This document shows, piece by piece, positions 8,687-21,249 of a DNA stretch of 64,000 nucleotides (position 1 is the stretch's first letter; each line of letters begins with the position of its first letter). The notes under the pieces are model-generated. The model had not been told where the DNA came from. It made no database searches and saw only the letters and a list, made by a program, of their open reading frames with translations. Position numbers and translations under genes: made by a program. The stretch covers positions 186,001-250,000 of the forward strand of contig NZ_JOAJ01000005.1 in assembly GCF_000720425.1 (NCBI RefSeq), given 5' to 3'. The stretch is from Nocardia rhamnosiphila NBRC 108938 (lineage in GTDB: Bacteria > Actinomycetota > Actinomycetes > Mycobacteriales > Mycobacteriaceae).

Positions 8687-10135
8687 TCAGTGACCCGAAC
8701 TGCGGACGCCGAGCAGGACGTCCTCCCACGACGGCATCGGCGCCTTGCCGCGCTTTGTCCGGGGCGCGGGCTTCGTGGCTTTGGCGGGAGGTTTCTTGGC
8801 CGCCGGCTTCGTCTCGGCCGGTTCGGGATCCGGTGTTTCGGCGACGGGTTCCTCGGCGGGAGCCTCCGGTGTATCGGCTTCCGCGGGCGCCGGTGCGGCG
8901 GTGGTCTCGGCGACGGCCGGTGCGGCGGTTTCCGCCGTAGCCGCCGCGGGTTCCGGGGCGGGGGCCGGTTCGGCGGCCGCGGGCACGGGCTGCGGCGCCT
9001 CCACCGGGGCGGGCGCGGCAGGCGCGGCCGCCAAGGGAGCCGGTTCGGGCGCGACGGCAGCCGGTGCCGGCTCGGGTGCCGATGGAACGACTGCGGCCGC
9101 GGCGGCGGGGTCGGGTGCGGCGGGTTCGGGGGCGGCGGTTTCGACCGGGGCGGGCGGTATTTCGGCCTTGGGGGTGGGCATCGCGGGCGGGGCGGCTGCC
9201 GGGGCCGGCGTGGGCCGCGGCGTCGCGGGGCGAGCCGGTTCGGCGGGGACCGGATAGGTTTCAACCGGGGGCCGGTAGGTATCCGCAGGGGGACGGTAGG
9301 TTTCGGCGGGTGCGCTCGCCGCCGGGGTGCCCGCGGGCAGCGCCGTGCCACCCGGCCGGGTGCTGCCGGGGGCGAGCGGGGTCGCGGTGGCGGGCAGCGG
9401 TGTCGTACCGCCGGCGGCCACGGCACGCTGCTCGTAGTAGTCGTCGACGGCGGCGGCCCGGGCGGGTTCCCGCCGTGGCTCGGCCACCGGTTCGGCCGCG
9501 GCCGCCGGCTCGGATTCGACCGGCAGTATCGAGGCGAGACCACGCAGCGCGCGACCGAAATCCGGATCGATCAGATCGGTGGCCGGATCGTCGAGCGGGG
9601 AAACACTGCCGCCGTGCGCGTCCGGCTGATAGCGCCAGTGCGCGGCGATCTCCGAACGGCCGTTCTGCCACTGCAACTGGGCGACCCAGAAGCCTTTCTC
9701 GTCCTTCCAGGCATCCCATTCGGCGTTGTCGAGGGTATGCCCGCGCGCGGTGAAAGCAGCGGTCACCACATCGATCAGGATTTCCACGGCCGGGCCGTCG
9801 GGACGGATCGGATGCGCCTTCTGCGCGAGTTCGGCCGCGCGGGCCCGTTCCAGCAGCACCGGATAGGCGAACCGCTCCACCCGGCTCACCGGCATACCCG
9901 ATTCCTGCATCACCTGCTCGACCGAGGCGCCGGCACGGATTCGAGCCTGGATATCGCGAGGACGCATAGTAGCTTCCATTTCGATCTCGATCTGGCCGAA
10001 TCGGGCAAGGTCGCCGCGGGCGGCGGCACGAAGTTTGTCGTCGGCGGGAAGCCGGAATTTCTGACCACTTTCGGTGTCGACGCACACGATATGGGCGGAG
10101 TCGGGCGTCACCCCGATCACTCGAAGTTCACGCAC
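8687..10135 (-). CDS. sepH: Cell division protein SepH
   Basis: 482 residues with the SepH layout: an N-terminal DUF3071 domain starting MRELRVIGVTPD, an internal helix-turn-helix-like segment with MRPRDIQARIRAGASVEQVM, a long Pro/Ala/Glu-rich linker (about residues 230-450), and a conserved C-terminal tail RGKAPMPSWEDVLLG. SepH of Streptomyces and mycobacteria binds FtsZ and promotes filament assembly at division. The start is the GTG at 10135, five bases after AAGGAGG; the frame is open further upstream but lacks family similarity there. Genomic position (Rv0883c) and the downstream order agree. Confidence 0.9.
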   Translation of the reverse strand: MRELRVIGVTPDSAHIVCVDTESGQKFRLPADDKLRAAARGDLARFGQIEIEMEATMRPRDIQARIRAGASVEQVMQESGMPVSRVERFAYPVLLERARAAELAQKAHPIRPDGPAVEILIDVVTAAFTARGHTLDNAEWDAWKDEKGFWVAQLQWQNGRSEIAAHWRYQPDAHGGSVSPLDDPATDLIDPDFGRALRGLASILPVESEPAAAAEPVAEPRREPARAAAVDDYYEQRAVAAGGTTPLPATATPLAPGSTRPGGTALPAGTPAASAPAETYRPPADTYRPPVETYPVPAEPARPATPRPTPAPAAAPPAMPTPKAEIPPAPVETAAPEPAAPDPAAAAAVVPSAPEPAPAAVAPEPAPLAAAPAAPAPVEAPQPVPAAAEPAPAPEPAAATAETAAPAVAETTAAPAPAEADTPEAPAEEPVAETPDPEPAETKPAAKKPPAKATKPAPRTKRGKAPMPSWEDVLLGVRSSGH

Positions 10136-10305
10136 CGTAACCTCCTTATCGCGTCGCTCGCGATACCGCCCACGTTCTGGAACAGTAGTGCACTTCTGGG
10201 ATTCGTGTGGCAAGACACGCGGCATCGAAATGTACCCTGTGGGCGTCATCTACCGCTAATCTGCTCTATTCCCTTGTGTATCAAGTTGATTCCCTAAGAC
10301 GTCGG

Positions 10306-10338
10306 CGGGCCCGCCGCGCGACACGCGCGACGGGCCCG
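10306..10338 (-). terminator. Hairpin terminator after serC
   Basis: Two 15-base arms (10306-10320 and 10324-10338) pair at 14 of 15 positions around a three-base loop. It lies just downstream of the serC stop and upstream of sepH, both on the minus strand, so it could separate the two transcripts. No clear T-run follows. Confidence 0.6.
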
Positions 10339-10358
10339 AACCCGCAGGTGATCTCGTC

Positions 10359-11531
<1,173 letters not shown>

Positions 11532-11546
11532 CTAACGTGAACGGGT

Positions 11547-12260
11547 ATGAGCATGCGGTCGCCGAGGGGCGCTGCCGAGGGTGGATCCGGTGACAGCCGG
11601 GCGCGGGGCCGGAGCGAACTCCCGGGTTCGCCCGGGCCGCTCACCCGGTTGCGCGACCTGCTCCCGCGCCGCTTCCGGCGTCGCGGCGAAGCCCCCACCG
11701 GACCCGATCGCCGGGATCTGCTGGCCACCGGAACGGCGGGTTCGGCGACCGTGCTGGCGACCCGCACCCGCCGGACCGAGCCCGGCTACACCTTCCGGGT
11801 CCGCGTCCGGCTGCCCGGGCTGCCGCCCTACGAGGCCCAGGTACGCCAGCGCGTCTCCGGCGCCGAACTGGACCGCATGCGGCCGGGCGATCTGGTGTGC
11901 TGCCGGGTCGACCCCGACGACCGCGACCGCATGGTGCTGTATCTCCCCGGTGATACCGACCCCGGCCGGGCCGGCCTGACCAAGATCCTCGCCGAGGGGC
12001 GCCGGGCCGAGGCCACGGTCCTGGCGGTGACCGCGGTGGACGCCGACTATTGCGGCTGCGACGACCCGGTCCTGCGCCTGGACCTGGAGCTGAGCGCCTG
12101 GGACGAACCCGGCCCCTGGCGCGTCAGGGTGGTCCAGTCGGTCCCCTTGGCGGCCATCGGGCTCCTGGATCTCGGCGCCAAACTGGAAGCAGCGTTCTTC
12201 GCCGTGGACACCGGAGAATCGGTGGCCATCGACTGGGAAGCCGAACCCGAACGAAGGTGA
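11547..12260 (+). CDS. Hypothetical protein with duplicated beta-rich domain
   Basis: 237 residues. A basic N-terminal ~50 residues is followed by two similar segments: [19 protein letters not shown]...[15 protein letters not shown] and [18 protein letters not shown]...[11 protein letters not shown], each ending in a valine-rich strand such as [19 protein letters not shown] or [10 protein letters not shown]. This pattern looks like a duplicated small beta domain found in actinobacterial hypothetical proteins; I do not know a function. No signal peptide or membrane segment. ATG 11547 is preceded by a weak AACGGG; a second ATG follows at 11553. It converges on citA with 13 bases between the stops. 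Confidence 0.6.
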   Translation: MSMRSPRGAAEGGSGDSRARGRSELPGSPGPLTRLRDLLPRRFRRRGEAPTGPDRRDLLATGTAGSATVLATRTRRTEPGYTFRVRVRLPGLPPYEAQVRQRVSGAELDRMRPGDLVCCRVDPDDRDRMVLYLPGDTDPGRAGLTKILAEGRRAEATVLAVTAVDADYCGCDDPVLRLDLELSAWDEPGPWRVRVVQSVPLAAIGLLDLGAKLEAAFFAVDTGESVAIDWEAEPERR

Positions 12261-12273
12261 TGGCCCCGTCCCG

Positions 12274-13428
12274 CTACGCGGACCGAACCGTGTGTACCTC
12301 GCCCCACCCCGCGACGTCCTGCGGTTTCCGGGGACCCGGGCCGGTATAGATCGCCGCCGGCCGGACCAGCTTGCCCAGTTTCTTCTGCTCCATGATGTGC
12401 GCGCACCAGCCGGCGGTCCGGCCGCAGGTGAACATGGCCGGCATCATATGGGCCGGGACCTCGGCGAAGTCGAGGATGACCGCGGCCCAGAATTCGACAT
12501 TCGTTTCGATGGCGCGGTCGGGGCGGCGTTCGCGGAGTTCGGCCAGGGCCGCCTGTTCGAGGGCGGCGGCCACTTCGTAGCGCGGCGCGGCCAGGCGGGC
12601 GGCGGTATCGCGCAGGACCCGGGCGCGCGGGTCCTGGGCCCGGTAGACCCGGTGGCCGAAGCCCATCAGCTTCTCCTTGCGGTCCAGGATCCCCTTGACC
12701 AGCGCGCGGGCATCTCCCGTGCGTTCCACCTCTTCGATCATGGGCAGGACCCGGGCGGGGGCGCCGCCGTGCAGCGGCCCGGACATGGCGCCGATGGCTC
12801 CGGAGAGCGAGGCGGCCACATCGGCGCCGGTGGAGGCGATGACCCGGGCGGTGAAGGTGGAGGCGTTCATACCGTGTTCGGCCGCCGAGACCCAGTAGGC
12901 GTCGATGGCTTCGGTATGGCGCGGGTCGGGGTCGCCCTTCCAGCGGGTCATGAAGCGGTCGGTGACCGTGGTGCATTCATCGATGCGGCGCTGCGGTACG
13001 GCGGGCTGGTAGATGCCGCGGGCCGATTGCGCCACATAGGACAGTGCCATCACCGAGGCGCGGGCCAGGTTTTCCCGGGCGATGGCGTCGTCGATATCCA
13101 GCAGCGGCCGATAGCCCCAGATGGGGGCGAGCATCGCCAGGCCGGCCTGGACGTCGACACGTACGTCGCCGGTGTGTACCGGCAGTGGGAACGGTTCGGC
13201 CGGTGGGAGGCCGTGCCCGAATTCGCCGTCGACCAGGAGGGCCCAGACATCGCCGAAGGTGACCCGGTTACCGACCAGGTCCTCGATGTCCACGCCGCGG
13301 TAGCGCAGCGCGCCACCGTCCTTGTCCGGTTCGGCGATCTCCGTGGTGAACGCGACCACCCCCTCCAGGCCGCTGACGAAATCGTCCGGCACCCCGCCGG
13401 ACCCCGATACCGCGGAATTGGTGGTCAT
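12274..13428 (-). CDS. citA: Citrate synthase, CitA type
   Basis: 384 residues. Condenses oxaloacetate and acetyl-CoA to citrate, or possibly a related methylcitrate reaction. Active-site segments are [11 protein letters not shown] and [16 protein letters not shown]. Where most citrate synthases have the catalytic Asp in NVDF, this protein has NVEF ([10 protein letters not shown]), a change also present in mycobacterial CitA as I recall it, so kinetics may differ. The start at 13428 has a GAGGAGA ribosome binding site; an in-frame start 18 bases upstream is less likely. It is divergent from pdxH, about 60 bases away, and a second citrate synthase (gltA2) lies 1.1 kb further on. Confidence 0.9.
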   Translation of the reverse strand: MTTNSAVSGSGGVPDDFVSGLEGVVAFTTEIAEPDKDGGALRYRGVDIEDLVGNRVTFGDVWALLVDGEFGHGLPPAEPFPLPVHTGDVRVDVQAGLAMLAPIWGYRPLLDIDDAIARENLARASVMALSYVAQSARGIYQPAVPQRRIDECTTVTDRFMTRWKGDPDPRHTEAIDAYWVSAAEHGMNASTFTARVIASTGADVAASLSGAIGAMSGPLHGGAPARVLPMIEEVERTGDARALVKGILDRKEKLMGFGHRVYRAQDPRARVLRDTAARLAAPRYEVAAALEQAALAELRERRPDRAIETNVEFWAAVILDFAEVPAHMMPAMFTCGRTAGWCAHIMEQKKLGKLVRPAAIYTGPGPRKPQDVAGWGEVHTVRSA

Positions 13429-13488
13429 ACGCGACTCTCCTCTCAACAGAACTCTAGCGCCGAGCTACCCGGGAGTAACGTCTGGCCC

Positions 13489-14208
13489 ATGGCCGATGTG
13501 GAGGAGACGGGTGCCGATCTCGGCGCGATGCGTGCCGAATACGGTGCGGCGCATCCGGGTTCGCGGAACTCGGGACCGTTGCTGGGTGTGCACGACACGG
13601 AACTGGACGAACTCTCGGTGGCCGGGGGCTGGGAGCCGCTGCTGCGGCTGTGGATAGAACAGGCGACCGTCGCCGGGATCGCCGAACCCAATGCCATGGT
13701 GCTCGCGACCCTCGCCGGGACCGGGGCGGACGCCCGGCCGGTGACCCGCACGGTGCTCTGCAAGGGCCTTTCACCGGAGGGCGTCATCTTCTATACGAAT
13801 TACGAGTCGGCCAAGGGCGCCCAGCTCGCGGCGACGCCGTACGCCTCGGCGACCTTCCTCTGGCCGCAGCTGGCCCGCCAGGCCCATGTCCGCGGCCGGG
13901 TGGACCGGGTGCCTGCCGAGGTGACCGAGCGGTACTGGCGGTCGCGGCCGCGGGAATCCCAGCTCGGCGCGTGGGCCTCGCGTCAGTCCGAACCGATCGG
14001 CTCCCGTGCCGAGCTCGACGAACAGCTGATACGGACCACCCGGCGTTTCGCCGCGGTGGACGAGGTGCCCGTCCCGCCGCACTGGGGCGGTTATCTGCTG
14101 CATCCCGACGAGGTGGAGTTCTGGCAGGGGCAGCGCGGGCGGCTGCACAACCGGATCGTGGTCCGTATCGACGACGCCGGTATGTCGGTGCGGCGTCTCC
14201 AGCCGTGA
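13489..14208 (+). CDS. pdxH: Pyridoxamine 5'-phosphate oxidase
   Basis: 239 residues. An FMN-dependent enzyme that makes pyridoxal 5'-phosphate from PNP or PMP with oxygen. Family hallmarks are [28 protein letters not shown], the FMN/PLP segment [28 protein letters not shown] and the C-terminal [10 protein letters not shown]...SVRRLQP. Length equals that of typical PdxH. The ATG is 60 bases from the divergent citA start, so the two probably share a regulatory region. PLP supply is relevant to the PLP enzyme SerC nearby, though co-regulation is not shown. Confidence 0.93.
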   Translation: MADVEETGADLGAMRAEYGAAHPGSRNSGPLLGVHDTELDELSVAGGWEPLLRLWIEQATVAGIAEPNAMVLATLAGTGADARPVTRTVLCKGLSPEGVIFYTNYESAKGAQLAATPYASATFLWPQLARQAHVRGRVDRVPAEVTERYWRSRPRESQLGAWASRQSEPIGSRAELDEQLIRTTRRFAAVDEVPVPPHWGGYLLHPDEVEFWQGQRGRLHNRIVVRIDDAGMSVRRLQP

Positions 14209-14580
14209 TGAAGCGAGCGGGCAGGTCACCGGTCGTGTCCAGGCCCGTTACATCTCCGCCGGTGATGTTTCGCACGGTTTCGCCGACAGGCTGGTGGGTA
14301 CGTTCTGTGGGCGGTGGCGAGCGGCGCTTTCCGTGGATGTGGCATGGGCGTTGTCCACAACCGGCCGGGATCGAATCTCACGAGCATTTTCCCCGGTCAC
14401 AGCCTTACCGACCGGCAGGCGAACCGCTGAATCCCACGCCCGCGCGGGCGGATTGTGGGATCGGTGCGCGGGTACCCTCCCCGCCGGTCCCACCGGAGCA
14501 AGGACTAGCGTCTACCGATAACGCACCGTGTGCCGACCGCATGCGATGCCGACGGTCTTAAGCCTGAGAGGGAACCTTCC
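14209..14580. other. Non-coding region upstream of gltA2
   Basis: 372 bases between pdxH and gltA2 with no convincing gene. It contains a GC-rich inverted repeat CGCCCGCGCGGGCG near 14440 and a TACCCT hexamer near 14474 that could be a -10 element for gltA2. Short frames here lack a ribosome binding site and codon bias. It probably carries the gltA2 promoter and a leader. Confidence 0.4.
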
Positions 14581-15879
<1,299 letters not shown>

Positions 15880-15907
15880 ATCGATTGAATCGAAGGGGAT
15901 TCAAGGC

Positions 15908-16267
15908 ATGAGCAAACCGGAGATCGAATTTCAGGCGGGCCCCCCGCCCACCGAACTGGTCATCAAGGACATCACAGTCGGCGAAGGCCCGGAAGCCGTT
16001 CCCGGCGGTACCGTCGAAGTGCACTACGTCGGTGTGGAATTCGATACCGGCGAGGAATTCGACTCCTCGTGGAATCGCGGCGAATCGATCACCTTCCCGC
16101 TGCGTGGCCTGATCCAGGGCTGGCAGGACGGAATTCCGGGTATGAAGGTCGGCGGCCGTCGCCAGCTCACCATCCCGCCGGAACTGGCCTACGGCCGGGC
16201 GGGCGGGGGTCACCACCTGTCCGGTAAGACCCTGGTCTTCGTGATCGACCTGCTGGACGCCAAGTAG
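15908..16267 (+). CDS. FKBP-type peptidyl-prolyl isomerase
   Basis: 119 residues, a single cytoplasmic FKBP domain with no signal peptide. Core motifs: VEVHYVGVEFDTGEEFDSSW, FPLRGLIQGWQDGIPGMKVG and LTIPPELAYG (each cited in part). It catalyses cis-trans isomerisation at Xaa-Pro bonds. ATG 15908 follows an AAGGGG site; an upstream in-frame ATG at 15842 would overlap gltA2 and is unlikely. It lies directly downstream of gltA2 and is followed by a strong hairpin shared with prrB on the other strand. Confidence 0.93.
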   Translation: MSKPEIEFQAGPPPTELVIKDITVGEGPEAVPGGTVEVHYVGVEFDTGEEFDSSWNRGESITFPLRGLIQGWQDGIPGMKVGGRRQLTIPPELAYGRAGGGHHLSGKTLVFVIDLLDAK

Positions 16268-16304
16268 GTCCGCCTGCGGGGCGAACGCCCCCTCTGCAAC
16301 ACAT

Positions 16305-16336
16305 CTCGGCCCCGGAGCTGCGGCTCCGGGGCCGAG
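16305..16336. terminator. Bidirectional hairpin terminator
   Basis: A perfect 14-bp stem (16305-16318 with 16323-16336) around a TGCG loop, between the convergent FKBP gene and prrB. Its position fits a terminator for both directions. The T-tract is weak, as is common in actinomycetes. Confidence 0.8.
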
Positions 16337-16360
16337 TTCGCGTTTCCGGCCGGAGTCCGT

Positions 16361-17731
16361 TCACGCCGACCCCGTGACCACACGGTTCGGCAGGACCAGT
16401 ACCAGCCGGACCCCGCCGAGGGTGCCGTCGTCGAAATAGGCCCGCCCACCGTGCAGCTGGGCCTGCTGGGCGACCAGGGCCAGCCCCAGGCCGGATCCGC
16501 CCTTGCTGGCACGGCTGCCGCGGGCGAAGCGGGCGAAAACGGTTTCGCGTTCCTCGGGCGCCAGCCCGTGCCCGTTGTCGTCGATCGAGATGACGATGGT
16601 GTCGTCGGCTTCGCGGTGGGCCGACAGCAGCGCCTCGGTGGCGCCGCCGTGTCTGACGGAGTTCTTGACGGCATTGTCCACCGCCAGGCGCAGGCCCGCG
16701 GGCAGACCGCGGGTGACGAGTTCGGCGTCGGTATCTATCCGGACGGTCACTCCGGGATGGTGGCGCATGGCGTCGTGGGCCGCCTGATCCAGCAGCTCCG
16801 CGACATCGGTATCGATATGGTCGCGTTCGGAGGTCAGATCGCCGGAGGCGAGTCGTTCCAGCGCGGCCAGCGTGGTCTCCACCCGGCCCTGGCTGCGCTG
16901 CAGATCGGCCAAGATCTCGGCGCGCTGGGATTCGTCCAGATCGAGAGTCGCCAGCACTTCCAGGTCGGTGCGCATCGCGGTCAGCGGGGTGCGTAGTTCG
17001 TGCGCCGATACCGCGGCGAAATCCCGGGCGGTCTCCAGCGCGGCAGCCGTTTCGGTCTGTGCCTGGTCCACCCGGCGCAGCATGGTGTTCACCGCGTCGG
17101 CCAGCTGTTCGGCCTCCAGCACTCCGGAACTGCCGACGGGTTCGGGCGTGTCGTCGCCGTACCCGGTGCGTGCCCCGACCTGCCGGGTGAGCACCACGAT
17201 CGGCCGGACCGCACGCCCACCGAACAACCAGCCGAGACCGGCCGCGGCCGCGATCGCGAGCAGACCTCCGAAGAGCACCCAGCGTTGCTGTTCGGCGGTC
17301 ATCTCGGCCGCCTCCGCCGCGGGGATACCCAGCGAAACCGAGCGGCCGGCGGGCTGATTCTCCGTGGTGGTCAGCACCCGGTAAGGAGTGTCGTCCACGG
17401 GGATTGTCTTCGTGCCCGGCTCCAGATCCGGCAGCTCGACAGAACTCGAGGCGAGGACCCGGTCCTCGTCCCGGACGGTCAGCGCCATATCGCGGTCGGG
17501 ACCGAGCAGGTTCACCACCCCGACGGCCACCACCGGCTCGATCAGCACCAACCGCGAAGCGATCCGCAGCTGTTGATCGGTCTGCTGCAGGTTGTTGTGC
17601 TCGATGGCGGGGACGGCGATCGCGCTCACCACTGCCACGATGAGCACCGCCCCGGCCGCCGCCGCCCCGGAAACCCGGGTGCGCAGCGAATACGATCGGC
17701 GGCGTCTTCGCCGGGAAGTACTGCCGATCAC
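16361..17731 (-). CDS. prrB: Sensor histidine kinase PrrB
   Basis: 456 residues. N-terminal membrane helix (about residues 22-42), an extracytoplasmic sensor (~45-150), a second helix (~151-171), HAMP, then the H-box [13 protein letters not shown] with phospho-accepting His244, an N-box with [12 protein letters not shown], and the ATP-binding G boxes [13 protein letters not shown] and [10 protein letters not shown]. It matches PrrB (Rv0902c). The GTG start at 17731 overlaps the prrA stop as GTGA, fixing the operon order prrA-prrB. PrrAB is essential in M. tuberculosis and is linked there to early intracellular growth, nitrogen and respiration; the signal is not known. Confidence 0.93.
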   Translation of the reverse strand: MIGSTSRRRRRRSYSLRTRVSGAAAAGAVLIVAVVSAIAVPAIEHNNLQQTDQQLRIASRLVLIEPVVAVGVVNLLGPDRDMALTVRDEDRVLASSSVELPDLEPGTKTIPVDDTPYRVLTTTENQPAGRSVSLGIPAAEAAEMTAEQQRWVLFGGLLAIAAAAGLGWLFGGRAVRPIVVLTRQVGARTGYGDDTPEPVGSSGVLEAEQLADAVNTMLRRVDQAQTETAAALETARDFAAVSAHELRTPLTAMRTDLEVLATLDLDESQRAEILADLQRSQGRVETTLAALERLASGDLTSERDHIDTDVAELLDQAAHDAMRHHPGVTVRIDTDAELVTRGLPAGLRLAVDNAVKNSVRHGGATEALLSAHREADDTIVISIDDNGHGLAPEERETVFARFARGSRASKGGSGLGLALVAQQAQLHGGRAYFDDGTLGGVRLVLVLPNRVVTGSA

Positions 17732-18447
17732 TTCGTTTCTCGCAGTACGAACCCGACGCCGCGAATGGTGTGCAGCAGCCGGGCGGTGCCGTCGGCCTCC
17801 AACTTGCGGCGGAGGTAGCCGACGAATACGTCCACCACATTCGTATCGGCCGCGAAATCGTAGCCCCACACCAGTTCCAGCAACCGTTCCCGGCTCAGCA
17901 CCACACCGGCGTTACGCGCCAGGGTCGACAGCAGTTCGAATTCACGTTTGGTCAGCTCGATCTGCTGGCCGTTCAGCATCGCCCGATAACCTGCCGTATC
18001 CACCTGGAGCGCACCGACCGAGACGATATCCGGATCCCCGGCAGCGGTGGCGGTGTCGGTGCGCCGCCGCAGCAGTGCCTTGATCCGCGCCACCAGCTCC
18101 GCCAGGACGAACGGTTTGACCAGATAGTCGTCGGCGCCCGACTCCAGGCCCGCGATCCGGTCACCGACGGAACTGCGCGCGCTCAGCACACAGATCGGGA
18201 CCTCGTTCCCCATCGCCCGCAGGGCCGTCACCACCCCCGCCCCGTCCAGCACGGGCATGTTCATATCGAGGACGACAGCGTCCGGCGCCTCCTCGGACAC
18301 CGCACGCAGCGCGGCCGCCCCGTCCCGGGCGACACTCACCCGGAACCCGGACAATCTCAGACCTCGCTCCACCGACGAGAGAACATCCTCGTCGTCATCG
18401 ACAACGAGGACCGCCGGACTGCTGATCCGCTCCGTCACATCGTCCAT
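17728..18447 (-). CDS. prrA: Response regulator PrrA
   Basis: 239 residues, OmpR/PhoB class. The receiver domain has the acidic pocket VVDDDED, the phospho-accepting Asp61 in [12 protein letters not shown], and the conserved Lys in DDYLVKPF. The C-terminal winged helix shows [15 protein letters not shown] and [15 protein letters not shown] and ends TIRGVGFVL. Partner of PrrB through a four-base overlap. A truncated copy of a hairpin repeat (18479-18530) lies about 30 bases upstream of the ATG and may affect its promoter or leader. Confidence 0.95.
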   Translation of the reverse strand: MDDVTERISSPAVLVVDDDEDVLSSVERGLRLSGFRVSVARDGAAALRAVSEEAPDAVVLDMNMPVLDGAGVVTALRAMGNEVPICVLSARSSVGDRIAGLESGADDYLVKPFVLAELVARIKALLRRRTDTATAAGDPDIVSVGALQVDTAGYRAMLNGQQIELTKREFELLSTLARNAGVVLSRERLLELVWGYDFAADTNVVDVFVGYLRRKLEADGTARLLHTIRGVGFVLRETK

Positions 18448-18478
18448 TATCTCCGCGCCGCCTCCGGCGGTGTCTATT

Positions 18479-18530
18479 GGCGCGCCTCCGGCGCCTCGAC
18501 CCTTTCAGGGCCTCGCCGAACTCGGCACCG
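18479..18530 (-). repeat. Truncated copy of hairpin repeat family
   Basis: Contains the left-end module (TATTGGCGCGCCTCCGGCG) joined directly to the right-end module (CCTCGACCCTTTCAGGG then CTCGGCACCG) of the element seen complete at 40937-41080. The middle, with the hairpin arms, is missing, as in a deletion derivative. It is immediately upstream of prrA. Confidence 0.6.
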
Positions 18531-18627
18531 ACAGGGCGCTGCTGTTTGTAAGGCGATCAGACGCCGGGTCGGCCGGGCGGTCGAGTCGGCATCCGATCCG
18601 GTCGTCGAATGCCGACGCAACCCGCAT

Positions 18628-18804
18628 GTGCCGAGACTTACGAGACGGCTCCAAGGGTTGAGGCCCATCTCGCCCCTTGGCCGTAGGCGCTCAACGGTCG
18701 CTCTCTATGGATGGCCCACCGCAATCGCATGAGCGAAGCTCGAGTCCCGAGGCCGAAACGGCGAGACCAAGGGGCCTCAACCCCGCGGCGCCGAAGGCGC
18801 CGCC
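18628..18804 (-). repeat. Hairpin repeat element, copy B
   Basis: Read on the minus strand it has the same module order as the element at 40937-41080: GGCGGCGCCTTCGGCG, GGGTTGAGGCCC, a variable arm, CTCGGGACTCGAGCTTCGC with CATGCG, a variable arm, GGGCCTCAACCC, then GTCTCGTAAG. The 12-base arms at 18655-18666 and 18772-18783 are perfectly complementary; further in, 18668-18674 pairs with 18760-18766. It fills most of the gap between the hemophore-like gene stop and prrA. Confidence 0.65.
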
Positions 18805-18810
18805 GAAAAC

Positions 18811-19209
18811 TCAGTAACTGTGGCAGGTGTCGGCGACGCCCTGGAGGGTGGTCCGGAGCTGCTCGGCCTGGGGGTCGTTCTCGGCCTGCTGGGCCTGTTC
18901 GGGGTTCTCGTCGATGTACTGCTGCAGTTCCGCGCGGCGCTGTTCGACCGGCTGATCGAACTTGCTCTGCAGTTGCGCCTTCAGACCGGGATTGTTGTCC
19001 AGCATCGACGCCAGTTCCGGAGCCTGGTCGTGCAGGGCGGCATCGATCTGGGCGAAGGAGCAGTCGCTGGTGATCAGCGGTTCGGCGAAATCCGTCGGTG
19101 CCGCGGAGGCGACCGCGGGGCTCAGGAACGCGGTAACCGCGGCGGCGGCGCCCAAGGTGAGGGTGAGCGGGCGGAGCGTGCCGCGAAGCCGGGTCGTCGT
19201 GTGTGCCAT
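18811..19209 (-). CDS. Secreted hemophore-related protein
   Basis: 132 residues with a Sec signal peptide (basic start RLRGTLRPL, hydrophobic LGAAAAVTAFL, cleavage near ASAAP). The mature part is small, helical and Gln/Glu-rich with two cysteines (DCSFAQIDAAL and a C-terminal DTCHSY) that could form a disulfide. This layout resembles the mycobacterial hemophore family (Rv0203 type), which carries haem outside the cell; residue-level similarity is modest, so haem binding is inference. A GGAGG site lies ten bases before the ATG. It stands alone; its 3' side abuts the repeat element. Confidence 0.6.
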   Translation of the reverse strand: MAHTTTRLRGTLRPLTLTLGAAAAVTAFLSPAVASAAPTDFAEPLITSDCSFAQIDAALHDQAPELASMLDNNPGLKAQLQSKFDQPVEQRRAELQQYIDENPEQAQQAENDPQAEQLRTTLQGVADTCHSY

Positions 19210-19302
19210 AGAGTTACTGCCTCCTACCGTGTCGTGTCGAGCCGGGGCTCGTGGACTGCCTCAGACCGTATTGTGCCGTCATGGCCGGCCTCTGAGGATT
19301 TC

Positions 19303-21249
19303 TTAAGAGGAGTTTGAGTTTTGGGCGGGTCGCACGATCCGGGCGAGTTCGTCCAGGACGCCGGGATCTTCGATGGTGGAGGGTATTTCGTAGTTTTCGC
19401 CCGCCGTCATCTGGCGGATCGTTTTGCGCAGTATCTTGCCGGAGCGGGTTTTCGGTAGGGCGGGTACCACGACGGCGTCGTACAGGCCGGCGACCGGACC
19501 TATCTGTTTGCGGACGCGTTCGCTCAATTCGTCGCGCAACGTTTCGGGGTCGACGACGGCGTCGGCTTTGAGGACGACATAAGCGATGGGCCGTTGCCCT
19601 TTGAGTTCGTCGGGCAGCCCGATCACCGCGCATTCGGCGACGGCGTCGTGGCCGGCGACCGCCGCTTCGATACTGCCCGCGGAAAGGCGGTGTCCGGCCA
19701 TATTGATCACGTCGTCGCTGCGGCCGAGGACGAACAGGTAGCCGTCTTCGTCGAAATATCCGGAATCGCCGGTGAGGAAATGGCCGGGATATGCCGAAAG
19801 GTATGAGCGTTGATAGCGCTCGTCGTCGTGCCACAGGCCGGTGAGCGCGCCCGGGGGCAGTGGCAGGCCGATGACGATATTGCCCTCGGCTCCCGCGGCT
19901 ACCGGGTTGCCGGAGGAATCCAGCACCCGCAGCCGGTAGCCGGGCACCGGTACCGAGGCCGAGCCGGGTTTGATCGGTAGCCGCTGCAGCCCGAGCGGAT
20001 TGGCGCAGATGGGCCAGCCGGTTTCGGTCTGCCACCAGTGGTCCACCACCGGGCAGTCCGTGCGGTCGGCGAGCAGCGTGTCCGCGGCCCACCGGTAGGT
20101 GGCGGGATCGAGTCGTTCACCTGCGCAGAAGAGAGAACGGAGCGAACTGAGGTCGTGGTCGCGGGCGAATGCGGCGGTGGGGTCGGCGCGGCGGATGGCC
20201 CGCAGGGCGGTCGGCGCGGTGAACAGCGTGTGCACCCGGTGTTCGGCCACCACCCGCCAGAATGCGCCGGCATCCGGTGTGCCCACCGGTTTGCCCTCGT
20301 ACAGGAGCGTCGTGGCACCGGCCAGCAGGGGCGCGTAGACGATGTAGGAGTGGCCGACCACCCAGCCCACATCGGAGGCGGCCCATATGACCTGCCCCGG
20401 CCCCACATCGTAGATATTGCGCATCGACCAGGTCAGCGCGACGGCGTGACCGCCGTTGTCGCGGACCACGCCCTTCGGCCTACCGGTGGTTCCGGAGGTG
20501 TACAGCACGTACAGCGGATCGGTGGCCGCGACGGAAACCGGTGCCGCGGGTTCGGCGTCGCGGACCACGGCGTCCCAGTCCAGCCACCGCACGGCCGCGT
20601 CGACGGCCGGATTCCCGTCGTGGTTGTGCGGTGGGAAGTCCGCACGCTGTTTCACCAGCACGGTCCGTGGCGCGGTGGTCTCGGCCAGTGCGAGGGCCTC
20701 GTCGACGATGGGCGGGTAGGCGATGGTCCGGTTCGGTTCCAGTCCCCCTGACGCTGTCACGATCAGGACGGGTTCGGCGTCGTCGAGCCGGGCGGCGAGT
20801 TCGGGGGCGGCGAATCCGCCGAACACCACCGAATGCACGGCTCCGATCCGGGCGCAGGCCAGCATCGCGACCACGGCCTCGGGAATCATCGGCAGATAGA
20901 TCACGACCCGGTCACCGGCGGTCACCCCGAGATCACGCATGGCACCGGCGAATTTCGCGACCTCGTCGCGCAGTTCGGCATAGCTGTAAACGCGGTTACG
21001 GCCGGTCATCGCCGAGTCGTAGATCAATGCCGCCTGGTCGGCCCGGCCGGCGTCGATATGCCGGTCGAGCGCGTTGTAGCAGGTATTGAGCCGCGCGCCG
21101 GGAAACCACCGCGAAGTCCGGCGATCGGTGTCGAGTGCCTGCTCAGGGGGCACATCCCAATCGACGGCCGAGGCCGCGCGGGTCCAGAACTCGGCGGGAT
21201 CGACCAGGCTGGTCTGATAGACCGGTCGATACTCGTTCCTCGCGTTCAC
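19303..21249 (-). CDS. prpE: Propionyl-CoA synthetase
   Basis: 648 residues, an ANL-superfamily acyl-CoA synthetase of the acetate/propionate type: it activates the acid as acyl-AMP and transfers it to CoA. Features: N-terminal FWTRAASAVDWDVPPEQAL, P-loop YVLYTSGTTGRPKGV, WWQTETGWP, hinge region VLGRSDDVINMAGHRLS, and PKTRSGKILRK with the lysine usually regulated by acetylation. The N-terminal FWxxAA...W pattern and the length favour PrpE over Acs, though substrate range cannot be fixed. The GTG start follows GGGAGCACGG. It is divergent from the conservon operon. Confidence 0.88.
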   Translation of the reverse strand: MNARNEYRPVYQTSLVDPAEFWTRAASAVDWDVPPEQALDTDRRTSRWFPGARLNTCYNALDRHIDAGRADQAALIYDSAMTGRNRVYSYAELRDEVAKFAGAMRDLGVTAGDRVVIYLPMIPEAVVAMLACARIGAVHSVVFGGFAAPELAARLDDAEPVLIVTASGGLEPNRTIAYPPIVDEALALAETTAPRTVLVKQRADFPPHNHDGNPAVDAAVRWLDWDAVVRDAEPAAPVSVAATDPLYVLYTSGTTGRPKGVVRDNGGHAVALTWSMRNIYDVGPGQVIWAASDVGWVVGHSYIVYAPLLAGATTLLYEGKPVGTPDAGAFWRVVAEHRVHTLFTAPTALRAIRRADPTAAFARDHDLSSLRSLFCAGERLDPATYRWAADTLLADRTDCPVVDHWWQTETGWPICANPLGLQRLPIKPGSASVPVPGYRLRVLDSSGNPVAAGAEGNIVIGLPLPPGALTGLWHDDERYQRSYLSAYPGHFLTGDSGYFDEDGYLFVLGRSDDVINMAGHRLSAGSIEAAVAGHDAVAECAVIGLPDELKGQRPIAYVVLKADAVVDPETLRDELSERVRKQIGPVAGLYDAVVVPALPKTRSGKILRKTIRQMTAGENYEIPSTIEDPGVLDELARIVRPAQNSNSS

